Assembly (NCBI GenBank): GCA_963169295.1
Contig: CAUJDD010000095.1
Span: 1-10,758, forward strand
From: UBA4416 sp020846025
GTDB taxonomy: Bacteria; Bacteroidota; Bacteroidia; B-17B0; Aurantibacillaceae
DNA length: 10,758 nt
Direction: 5' to 3'
A program made the translations under genes and the position numbers. Every line of letters starts with the position of its first letter. Positions within the stretch are counted from its first letter, which is position 1. Of the stretch, positions 1-7,775 are shown one piece after another. The notes under the pieces were generated by a model. The model saw nothing but the letters and a program-made list of their open reading frames with translations. It made no database searches and was not told the origin of the DNA.

Positions 1-144
1 CGTTGGGTCGAAACCCTAGCGGGCTTTCGACCCAACGTAGCGGACGCTGCACGTCCCGCTGGGCTTCGCCCAACAGGCCGTTTTGCAAAACTCCTACGAA
101 AAACTCCGTTTTTCTTCGTAGCTTCGCAAAGCGTCCGCTACGTT
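1..144. repeat. Nested palindromic element, attC/REP-like
   Basis: Two long perfect stems are visible. CGTTGGGTCGAAA (1-13) pairs with TTTCGACCCAACG (25-37). AACGTAGCGGACGCT (34-48) pairs over 15 bp with AGCGTCCGCTACGTT (130-144). Inside the larger stem are three smaller arms: TGGGC/GCCCA (60-64 with 68-72), the self-complementary GTTTTGCAAAAC (80-91), and CTACGAAAAAC paired with GTTTTTCTTCGTAG with a three-base bulge. No reading frame of interest crosses it. The compact multi-arm fold with a terminal ACGTTATAAC resembles integron attC (VCR-type) sites or large REP/BIME elements. GTTGGGT (2-8) and ACCCAAC (30-36) match the attC core patterns GTTRRRY and RYYYAAC, but no integrase gene is in the window and the 3' core GTTATAA does not fit the pattern. 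The folding is seen directly; the identity is an inference. The element may continue upstream of the window. Confidence 0.7.
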
Positions 145-589
145 ATAACTAATGCGCCCACTAGACGCACAGAAAATTAACGTTTGACACGAAATAAATT
201 ACATACTATTAACCTAAAGACAATTTTAATTTGCCACATTTGTGACAACTTGAAAATTCAATGTTATATTTTTCATTCTGCTGTTTCTGACAAACAGTTT
301 TTTTCTATCCATAATTTAGCCCATTTATTTTTGCAAAAAGGCAGGCAAAAATCAAATAAGCTAAATTGCCGCGCACAACAAATCGGTTTGCTTCGCACTC
401 TTTGCACATCTCACGTCCGTTCAGTCAAAGGTGCAAGCCTGCGGCAGCATGGTTTTTTGTTTTTAAAATATCTTCGAATAATTATTTAATAAATACCAGC
501 TACAATTTTCAAATCCAAAAATACTAGTTTCGTGTATAAAACAGCAGCACTTATCAATCACATATAATTAAAAAATAAAACATACAATT
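145..589. other. Non-coding region upstream of the large T9SS gene
   Basis: There is no convincing gene here. An open frame at 184-489 starts with TTG, has no recognisable domain, and runs through the structured repeat at 402-452, so I treat it as chance. The last 100 bases are very AT-rich and end directly before the ATG at 590. A weak match to the Bacteroidota -7 box TAnnTTTG is TAGTTTCG at 525-532, with one mismatch and no TTG at the expected -33 spacing, so the promoter is only tentative. The leader before the ATG is A-rich (AAAAATAAAACATACAATT), as is usual for Bacteroidota translation starts, which rarely use a Shine-Dalgarno sequence. Confidence 0.5.
402..452 (+). repeat. Structured dispersed repeat, copy 1
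   Basis: A 6-bp stem TTGCAC (402-407) / GTGCAA (431-436) encloses a 23-base loop and is followed by GCCTGCGGCAGCATGG. The 19 bases CAAGCCTGCGGCAGCATGG (434-452) recur exactly at 8540-8558. The second copy is also preceded by a 6-bp stem, with different bases that still pair (TGTGCC/GGCACA), and by a related loop. The GC-rich block stands out against AT-rich surroundings. It is probably a dispersed intergenic element; its function is unknown. Confidence 0.65.
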
Positions 590-3500
590 ATGAAAAACAA
601 AAACAGATGGTCATATTCTTTAGCACTAATACTGTGTATTATCGCTTTTAAGGCAAGTATAGCTCAGTTGCCGTATACTCCTTTACAGACAGATTCAACT
701 CATATTTTCTGTGAAGTAAATCCAACTATGGCAGTTAGAAGTAGTAGTAATACTGCTTTACTAAAAACTCTACCGCCAGTAATTCCACCAGGTTCTTTTA
801 TGATTTGTGGCAATGGTAAATTTCGTATAATATATCAAGATATTATTAATGCGACCGGTGCGGGATTTGATGATGCCACATTGGGTGCTGCAAGAAGAAA
901 TTGTGTTTGTGATGTGATAAATTATTTAGAAAGTGTTATTGCCATTCCCTCAAACATAGGCACGACAGACCCTACTATTGATATCATTTTCAACGTCTCA
1001 ACCTATACAGGTTCTGGTCCCTTAGCTACGGCAGCTCCTGTTTTCCCTGCGGCATTTTATGTGCCAACTCCAACTATAACACCAGGTTACTATGGTGGTT
1101 ACTTATACGACTATATTACCACAGGCATTAAACCAAATATAAACAGTGAAGAAGCTCAAGTAAATGTAAATTTCGGATACAATTATACTTATTGTACACC
1201 AACGATTGCAAATTGTGAATATGATTTTTTCTCTATAATGCTTCATGAAATTACACATGGCTTAGGATTTGTTTCATTTGGCATTGATAATGCGGGAACA
1301 TTGTCTTCAAGATTTGCAAATAATGTGTTTTCAAAGTTTGACGAGCATTTTTTATTTTACAATAACGGGACTACTTTAGATAAGCTTTTTGATATTAGCG
1401 CTTTTACAGCAAATAATGGTGTTAACCCTGCTTTACCTTTAAATGCAGCAACAACTAATAGAATATGGCAATCAAATATTCCTCTGGCAAATAAACAAAA
1501 TAACCCAATTATTAGTCGCTCAAGTTATAGTCCAGGTACTTCATTAAGTCACATGGATGAATGGTTTTTTAGAGGGTTTCTTTCACCTGGTTTTTGTCCA
1601 AATTATGTTATGAATGGTAGTATAAACACACATCAATTCAAAAGAGAATATACTCTGCAAGAAGTTAGGCTATTACAAACTATGGGCTATACTATAAAAA
1701 GTACATATTCCAATTTGTCAATTTTAAACAACGAACCACCCCATCATACTGGATTTCTTTTGACCAGTTTTGCATTTTTTGGAACAGGATATATGAATAC
1801 AACTCCTGCTTCTAATTTGGCTGATTTAACAATTACTGCTGTTAATGGTAACACAATCACATTAAACTTATCTACAGGCATTGTAACAAATGGAAATGTC
1901 TCGCAAACTTTAAATTTTACTGATGCAGAAGGAGACCCAATTACGGTTTTTGAACCTCACGCAGGATGGAAAGGCTTATATAATATACGAGGTTGCGGTA
2001 ATGGAGGAAATAATTCGAATCAACTTAGTATTAATGCTGCACGTAATATTATAACTTTTGTTCCTAGAGATAACTTTATAGGTAGAGCGCAATTTGCTTT
2101 TCATCTTTATGATGGTCATCAAAGAGGGGATTATGTAGTTTTTACAGTTGACGTAAGTAAAGGATCTACTTTTGTAAATTCTCCTAGCAATGAACTTACT
2201 ATTAATGGGAATTTTGAAGAGGGAACAGAAATGAGAACCGTTGGGGCAAATGAATTTAATCTTGTCGCTGAAGAATTAGATGTAAGATTTAACTACGCTG
2301 ATGGTAAATCAATGGCAGATGGAGCGCAATACTGCACAGCTGGATGGAATGATGTATTTACTCGTAATTCAAATAAATTATGCCTTTTTGATTTCGCGAA
2401 CGATTGCTTTGATAATTGCACTGGAAGTGCAGGCTCTGGTACTTTGCCAATTTCAAATTTAGGAGACAGGTATATGCGTTATTATGTAGGAACAGGTCTT
2501 AGAGAATACTTTAATATAACACTTTCTGAGCCTATTTTACCCTGTACATATCAATTGGAGGCAGATATTAATGTTCCTGCTGGTGGATTTACAGGTTCTC
2601 CAACAATAAACTTCTTATTTCATAATCAAGGTTTTAATAATAATGTATCAAGTGCCGCGGCTCCCACATTATGTGATGTCAGTAGCCCTTTAACATCTGC
2701 TAATTTAAATACTTGGACGCACATAACTATTCCGTTTACTTACACTTCTTCAATTGCAGCACCTCATGTCCAAATTGACGCCCTAAACTTTACTGGGCAA
2801 ATACTAATTGATAATTTATCTATCAGAAGAATAGGTTCAGCCCCATCTCTAACAATTACACCATCTCCAATTGGTCTTTGTATTGGCCAAACAGCTACAA
2901 TTACCGCTTCAGGGGCAACAACTTATTCTTGGAGTACAGGAGCGTCAACAAATTCTATTGTTGTAACCCCGTCAGCAAGTACCGTTTATACTGTCACCGC
3001 TACGTCAGGCTGTTCTGTTATAAAAACTATTCCAGTCACAGTAAATGTAACACCAACAATATCTGTAAACAATTCAACTATTTGCGCAGGCACCACAGCA
3101 ATTTTATCTGCAACAGGTGCAATGACATACAGTTGGAATCCAGGTGGTTTATTTGGCTCGTCAGTTTCCGTTTCTCCCTCAGTCACAACGATTTATACAG
3201 TTACGGGAAGTAATGGAGGTTGTAGTAGCAATAAAAGCGTAACGGTTACTGTTAATTCAGTCTCTTTAACCGCTTCCGCTTCTCCCACAACCATTTGTAG
3301 CGGCCAGCCATCGACGCTAACAGTTTCAGGTGCTAACACTTACCTTTGGATGCCAGGTTCAATTAGCTATTCTACAACTGCGGTTTATCCAAATAGCAAT
3401 ACAACCTATACGGTCGCAGGAACGAATACTGTTACAGGTTGTACAAGCACGAAAACTGTTTCAGTTAATGTACTTTCTTTACCAACTGTCACAGCAGTTT

Positions 3501-6500
3501 CAAATCCAACCTTGATTTGTAGTAGCCAAAATTCGACACTGACAGCGGGTGGTGCTTCTACCTATACTTGGAGTACTGGAACTGTTTCATTTAGCACAAG
3601 TGTTTCTCCTACGGTAACAACAACATATACGGTCACTGGAAAAAATGCATCAGGATGTTCAAATACTAAAACTGTGACGGTCAATGTAATTCCATATGTA
3701 CCAGCACTTACAGCAAGTTCTACGGCAGTTGCATTGTGCAGTAGCGGATCGGCAACTGTGACAGCAAGTGGTGCTAATACTTATACTTGGAATCCAAGTT
3801 CATCTACAGGGTCAACATTAGTTGTAACTCCAACCGTAGCAACAGTTTATACTGTCAGCGGTAACTACTCAATTACTGGCTGCGGTACTGGAACAACAAG
3901 CATAGTAGTTAATCCTGTAATTTCAACATTATGTTGTACCGCTGCCACAAGTACTTTAGGAACAAGTTTTGCAAGTTCTGTGTCCGCTACTGCGGGGACT
4001 TATACTACATCTACAGCTATTATATACGTTCAAGGTGTTGTTACTTTTACAGGTAATACTTCTTATACTGGTTATACTTTTAGAATGGCTCCGGGAGCTT
4101 CGTTAAGAGTGTATCCAAACAAAACATTAACACTCACCAATTGTAAATTATATAGTTGTTCTGAATTATGGGATGGAATTTATCTATTAAATGATATGAA
4201 TTATTATAGTGGAAATTTAATTTCAACTAACTCATCATTTGAAGATATGTATAATGGCATTGTACAAGATTTTAATGGAATTTCATTGAACCCATCTATT
4301 CCTTCTGGTACACTTTCATTAACAGGAAGCGCTTTAAATAAAAATTATAATTCCGTTCAAATCAAAAATTCTCCAGGCTTTTCTAGTGGCGCTAACCCTT
4401 ATTTATTTAGTATGGTTTCGAGTTCAATTACAACAGCAACTAGTACCACATCGCCTGGTAGTACTCTTAAACCAAGTTCTACCTATACTTATGCTTATAA
4501 TCAAATCACAAATGGGTCAACTGGCACAAGTGCTCCTTATGTAAACTTTCCGCGTAGTTTTACTGGTATCCAATTATCAAATTTAGGATATATAAATTCA
4601 GTCAACATTGGTAGCAGAAATAGCAACACGTTAACTAACACGTTTAATAACCTTGATTTTGGTATAAATGGCACAGAAGTTTACACTCAAGTGTATAACA
4701 ACTATTTTAAAAACATAACTGGTAGTATAAAATCATTAGACCCTTCCCCTTTGGGTAATCCTCCTGCGCAAGGTCCAGATGAAATTGGCATTGCAATAGC
4801 CATCACACAAACAACCACTGCTAATTACAACAGCTGCGTAGTTGGAGCCAATCCAACAATTCCAACCAACACAAATAGTCCTTATCCCGATGGAAATTTA
4901 TTTGAAGATTGTAATAGAGGTGTAAAAGCAACAAATAATAGATATGTTACAGTTTTAGGAAATGTTTTTACAACTACTACAACTAGTATTCCTGTTTCAA
5001 CTTCGGCAGGCTCTCCTCCTATGTTTGTTATCAATCCTAATACATATTACTACTACACAGGACAAAACGCCGTTTGGTCGTCTGCACTTGGTACAAAAGC
5101 CGATTTAAGTTATAATTATATTCGTAACCATAGTACTGGTATTTATGATAGCCATTCTATTAATCCTACCATTTCAGGAACTGTAATAGTACAAGGTAAT
5201 GATATAGCTGCACCATTAAGTACTGGATACTGTATGCAAGCCATACAAATTGATCAAGCTGGCGGGCAAAATATCCCAACCGACCAAGCCTATATTTATA
5301 ATAACCGATTAATAAACGTTTACCGTGGGGTAGTATCAAACGGTGTATTGAGTGGTTTATTAATAAAAGCTAACACCATTAATGTTGAAGGGGTAGCTAA
5401 AACTCTTAATTATCAAGCAACACAACAGCGTACAGGTGTTGCTTTAACCAGTTGTCAATATGCAAGTGTTAAAGGCAATTCATTTACTCAAAACGGTAGT
5501 GTGCCAACTACAACTACAACGGCCTTAGCTGTTAATGGAGTTTATGCAACCAATAGCATCAATACCAAAGTAGAATGTAATAGTGCCACGGCATTAGGCA
5601 GATGCTTTGTGTTTCAGCAAACGTGTACAAATAGCAGTTGGAAAGTAAATAACATGAGTAACAGTTATACAGGCTTAGAAATTAGAACTATTGGAGTAAT
5701 GGGGCCACAAGGAGCATTAACTTTTACTGGGACAGCAAATTTGAGCGCAAATACCTGGACTAATATTACTCAGCAGACAAATGCTGTTAGTAGCCCAAGT
5801 GTAAATGTGACATCTAAATTATATTTACTAGCTGGTGCTACGACTCAGCCAACTCTAAATTTTTCGCAAGGAGGTTCTGCCGCTTATTCAACAACATTAA
5901 CTGGAATAAATGTAACAACAGGAACATCCTACACTTGTAATTCAGGTTCTGCCCAACGTTTAATGAATGGTGATAGTAATTCATTAACTAATAATGGTAA
6001 TTCTTCAAAAATGGCTCAGGAAACAGACACATTAATGTTATATACATTATTAGCAACACAGGATGAAGATGCTTATGAGATTTTTCCAGAAGAAATGATT
6101 TACATCAATCAACAATCCGTTTTTAAATTATTAGAGGAAGACAGCATACACGCCGTTAGTGGCACAAGCTTAGATGATTTTTTTGAATCCCAACAAAATA
6201 CAGCTATTGACAAGTTGACAGAAGTACAACAAGCTATTGCTAATTATGATACGACTAACGCTTTAGCAATAAACACAGCTATTAATCCATCTAATACGGT
6301 TGAATACAAACATCAAAAAGCCAATGAACTTGTTTTAAAATATATGCAAAATCATGCTTATAGTTTTAGTTCAACCGATATATCTGATTTATTTAGTATG
6401 GCGTCAGAGTGTATCGAAAAAGGATACTATGTCGTGCAATGTCGAAACTTGGTTAATGTACTACAAAATACGGTAGTTAATTATACAGACAATTGTGAAC

Positions 6501-6811
6501 AAGAAGCCAGTGCAAGTAGAAGAAAAAAAACTGAGTCCTTGAGTGGAGTCGAAGGGCAAAAAACAAACTTCTATTTATATCCAAACCCTAATAACGGCTC
6601 TATGATATTAGACTATGATTTAGGAGGGTATAGTAATGCAAAGGTTAATCTTTATGATATTACGGGAAAAGTTTTAGGTTCGTATAAGTTATATGACACT
6701 AAGGGAATATTGCAAATGAATGAGCAAAACTTAAACAATGGTATTTATTTTTATAGTATCTTAGTAGGAGAGAAAACTATTAAAACTGATAAAATTGTTA
6801 TTATTAAATAA
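590..6811 (+). CDS. Large secreted metalloprotease-like / Ig-like / beta-helix protein with T9SS sorting domain
   Basis: This 2073-residue protein starts with a Sec signal peptide (MKNKN, hydrophobic SLALILCIIAF, probable cleavage after SIA at 25). Residues 60-370 resemble the HELxHGLGF class of secreted metalloproteases: HEITHGLGF at 219-227 (H219, E220, H223), SLSHMDE at 318-324, FLSPG after it, and a closing LLQTMGY. Residues 408-523 look like a cadherin/Ig-type domain with DAEGDP at 445-450. Residues 530-750 resemble a jelly-roll binding module (ELTINGNFE at its start, ILIDNLSIRR at its end). Five Ig-like repeats fill 753-1109. A right-handed parallel beta-helix, rich in short Gly/Asn turns such as LWDGIYL and FEDMYNGI, covers about 1140-1710. 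An alpha-helical stretch (about 1805-1975) precedes the T9SS type A sorting domain (1994-2073, YPNP at 1997-2000, ending TDKIVIIK). The protein is likely exported by Sec and T9SS and displayed or released outside the cell. Substrate is unknown: it could digest protein, bind polysaccharide, or act mainly as an adhesin. A strong terminator follows the stop. The ATG at 590 is chosen because it gives a complete signal peptide. Confidence 0.96.
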   Translation: MKNKNRWSYSLALILCIIAFKASIAQLPYTPLQTDSTHIFCEVNPTMAVRSSSNTALLKTLPPVIPPGSFMICGNGKFRIIYQDIINATGAGFDDATLGAARRNCVCDVINYLESVIAIPSNIGTTDPTIDIIFNVSTYTGSGPLATAAPVFPAAFYVPTPTITPGYYGGYLYDYITTGIKPNINSEEAQVNVNFGYNYTYCTPTIANCEYDFFSIMLHEITHGLGFVSFGIDNAGTLSSRFANNVFSKFDEHFLFYNNGTTLDKLFDISAFTANNGVNPALPLNAATTNRIWQSNIPLANKQNNPIISRSSYSPGTSLSHMDEWFFRGFLSPGFCPNYVMNGSINTHQFKREYTLQEVRLLQTMGYTIKSTYSNLSILNNEPPHHTGFLLTSFAFFGTGYMNTTPASNLADLTITAVNGNTITLNLSTGIVTNGNVSQTLNFTDAEGDPITVFEPHAGWKGLYNIRGCGNGGNNSNQLSINAARNIITFVPRDNFIGRAQFAFHLYDGHQRGDYVVFTVDVSKGSTFVNSPSNELTINGNFEEGTEMRTVGANEFNLVAEELDVRFNYADGKSMADGAQYCTAGWNDVFTRNSNKLCLFDFANDCFDNCTGSAGSGTLPISNLGDRYMRYYVGTGLREYFNITLSEPILPCTYQLEADINVPAGGFTGSPTINFLFHNQGFNNNVSSAAAPTLCDVSSPLTSANLNTWTHITIPFTYTSSIAAPHVQIDALNFTGQILIDNLSIRRIGSAPSLTITPSPIGLCIGQTATITASGATTYSWSTGASTNSIVVTPSASTVYTVTATSGCSVIKTIPVTVNVTPTISVNNSTICAGTTAILSATGAMTYSWNPGGLFGSSVSVSPSVTTIYTVTGSNGGCSSNKSVTVTVNSVSLTASASPTTICSGQPSTLTVSGANTYLWMPGSISYSTTAVYPNSNTTYTVAGTNTVTGCTSTKTVSVNVLSLPTVTAVSNPTLICSSQNSTLTAGGASTYTWSTGTVSFSTSVSPTVTTTYTVTGKNASGCSNTKTVTVNVIPYVPALTASSTAVALCSSGSATVTASGANTYTWNPSSSTGSTLVVTPTVATVYTVSGNYSITGCGTGTTSIVVNPVISTLCCTAATSTLGTSFASSVSATAGTYTTSTAIIYVQGVVTFTGNTSYTGYTFRMAPGASLRVYPNKTLTLTNCKLYSCSELWDGIYLLNDMNYYSGNLISTNSSFEDMYNGIVQDFNGISLNPSIPSGTLSLTGSALNKNYNSVQIKNSPGFSSGANPYLFSMVSSSITTATSTTSPGSTLKPSSTYTYAYNQITNGSTGTSAPYVNFPRSFTGIQLSNLGYINSVNIGSRNSNTLTNTFNNLDFGINGTEVYTQVYNNYFKNITGSIKSLDPSPLGNPPAQGPDEIGIAIAITQTTTANYNSCVVGANPTIPTNTNSPYPDGNLFEDCNRGVKATNNRYVTVLGNVFTTTTTSIPVSTSAGSPPMFVINPNTYYYYTGQNAVWSSALGTKADLSYNYIRNHSTGIYDSHSINPTISGTVIVQGNDIAAPLSTGYCMQAIQIDQAGGQNIPTDQAYIYNNRLINVYRGVVSNGVLSGLLIKANTINVEGVAKTLNYQATQQRTGVALTSCQYASVKGNSFTQNGSVPTTTTTALAVNGVYATNSINTKVECNSATALGRCFVFQQTCTNSSWKVNNMSNSYTGLEIRTIGVMGPQGALTFTGTANLSANTWTNITQQTNAVSSPSVNVTSKLYLLAGATTQPTLNFSQGGSAAYSTTLTGINVTTGTSYTCNSGSAQRLMNGDSNSLTNNGNSSKMAQETDTLMLYTLLATQDEDAYEIFPEEMIYINQQSVFKLLEEDSIHAVSGTSLDDFFESQQNTAIDKLTEVQQAIANYDTTNALAINTAINPSNTVEYKHQKANELVLKYMQNHAYSFSSTDISDLFSMASECIEKGYYVVQCRNLVNVLQNTVVNYTDNCEQEASASRRKKTESLSGVEGQKTNFYLYPNPNNGSMILDYDLGGYSNAKVNLYDITGKVLGSYKLYDTKGILQMNEQNLNNGIYFYSILVGEKTIKTDKIVIIK
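2846..3916 (+). repeat. Five tandem Ig-like repeats within the large T9SS protein
   Basis: Five units of about 68-75 residues begin at residues 753, 821, 892, 963 and 1035. Each has the same skeleton: an early Cys in LCIGQ, ICAGT, ICSGQ, ICSSQ or LCSSG; then a GA.TY.W core; a T.YTV strand; a late Cys in SGCSV, GGCSS, TGCTS, SGCSN or TGCGT; and a closing V.V. strand. The regular Cys pair suggests one disulfide per domain, fitting an extracellular stalk. The repeats are diverged in DNA, so this is an old protein-level duplication, not a recent slippage array. Similar modules are common in Bacteroidota surface proteins, usually as spacers or adhesive units. Confidence 0.9.
6737..6811 (+). repeat. 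3'-terminal sorting-domain segment, copy 1 (partner at 8318-8392)
   Basis: The last 25 codons of the 2073-residue gene and of the 206-residue gene align without gaps. By my count 67 of 75 bases agree, and the proteins end TIKTDKIVIIK and NIKTDKIVILK. The intervening gene ends in a much more diverged sorting domain (LIKIQKVIKK). The likeness suggests duplication or gene conversion of a sorting-signal cassette. Confidence 0.75.
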
Positions 6812-7775
6812 ATATTTAAAAGCAAGCAAACTAATGGTTTGCTTGCTTTTATTTAAAAGTACATTTGGGCAAAATTTAATTCAGAATGGAGATTTTGAGA
6901 TTTTTGATAGCATAGACTGTGGCGGGGGAGGGTTTGATAATTATTATTATACTGTAGCCCCGCATGTAGTTAAAAGTTGGTACGGTTATCAATCTCCTGA
7001 TTATTTCAATTCTTTTTGTAACCCTGGAGGTTTTAGTGTACCGTACAGCTATTTTGGGAATAATTACTCCAAAAGTGGTAGTGCATATATAGGATTAGTT
7101 CCATATGCAAAAGGCGGTTATGATAAAGAATACATATATCAACACCTCTTTCAACCACTTGATGCTGGTAAAGTTTATTGTTTAAGTTTTTATGTGAATA
7201 GAGCTGACCGTTTTACATATGCTATCAAAAGTATAGGCGCTTTATTCACAAATAATTTATTGTCTACAACTAATATTTATGAAATTAATGCTATTCCCCA
7301 AGTTGTTCATTCAGGTGGTTTTATATCTGATACAACTCAATGGACACAAATACAAGGATGTTTTACCGCTAATGGTGGTGAGCAGTATATTACGATAGGA
7401 AACTTTACAACAAATTACAATACAGATACGCTCAATACTAATTCAACTAATTTAATCCCTGGTAGAGAAGGTGTAAGTTATTATTACATTGATGATGTAT
7501 CATTAATTGACCAATCAACGGTTGGAGTAAGTGAGTTAAATAATGGAGGTAGTATAGGTGTTTATCCAAATCCTACAAATGATATTTTAAATTTTACAAA
7601 TATCAAAACAGAAGAAAAAATAAATATCAGAATAATAGATATCATAGGTAAAGATGTTTTAGTTACCGAATATAAATCTCAGTTAGATATTTCCTTTCTA
7701 GAAAGCGGCATTTATCTTTTGAATCTTTATAAAGATGAGCAATTGATTAAAATTCAAAAAGTAATTAAAAAGTGA
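6795..7775 (+). CDS. Secreted carbohydrate-binding-like protein with T9SS sorting domain
   Basis: The mature part starts NLIQNGDFE (residues 27-35, counted from the TTG) and continues with SWYGYQSPDYFNSFCNPGG, a VPYSYFGNN segment, IYQHLFQPLDAGKVYCLSFYV, a GGEQYITIGNF strand (GGE at 194-196) and YYYIDDVSL (229-237). This pattern is typical of a Bacteroidota jelly-roll family with galactose-binding-like fold, often joined to sorting or OmpA domains; that comes from memory of the family. A T9SS type A sorting domain follows (about 249-326, YPNP at 257-260). The start is unusual. The frame opens after a TAG at 6765, and the only normal candidates are TTG 6795 and ATG 6834. Only the TTG gives a complete signal peptide (NKYLKASK, LMVCLLLF, KSTFGQ), and it overlaps the previous gene by 17 bases. 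The terminator hairpin at 6818-6850 lies over these codons. Likely exported to the surface as a glycan-binding or structural accessory; no catalytic motif was seen. Confidence 0.87.
   Translation: MLLLNKYLKASKLMVCLLLFKSTFGQNLIQNGDFEIFDSIDCGGGGFDNYYYTVAPHVVKSWYGYQSPDYFNSFCNPGGFSVPYSYFGNNYSKSGSAYIGLVPYAKGGYDKEYIYQHLFQPLDAGKVYCLSFYVNRADRFTYAIKSIGALFTNNLLSTTNIYEINAIPQVVHSGGFISDTTQWTQIQGCFTANGGEQYITIGNFTTNYNTDTLNTNSTNLIPGREGVSYYYIDDVSLIDQSTVGVSELNNGGSIGVYPNPTNDILNFTNIKTEEKINIRIIDIIGKDVLVTEYKSQLDISFLESGIYLLNLYKDEQLIKIQKVIKK
6818..6850 (+). terminator. Rho-independent terminator of the large gene, inside the next gene's signal-peptide codons
   Basis: AAAAGCAAGCAAAC (6818-6831) pairs perfectly over 14 bp with GTTTGCTTGCTTTT (6837-6850), with loop TAATG and further T-rich sequence after it. 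It starts 6 bases after the stop codon at 6809-6811. The loop holds the ATG at 6834, the only in-frame ATG near the start of the next gene. The hairpin has an A-tract on its other side and could work in both directions. Confidence 0.85.

Noticed and set aside
184..489. 101-codon plus-strand open frame starting with TTG
   Set aside because: No domain or plausible start context, and it runs through the structured repeat at 402-452. Most likely chance.
525..532. Promoter -7 box TAGTTTCG upstream of the large gene
   Set aside because: One mismatch to TAnnTTTG and no TTG at about -33, so too weak to list as a feature.
2878..3213. Alternate-frame open frames inside the Ig repeat region (also 2986-3186 minus and 3330-3515 plus)
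   Set aside because: They lie wholly inside the well-supported large gene and arise from its repetitive Thr/Ser-rich coding sequence.
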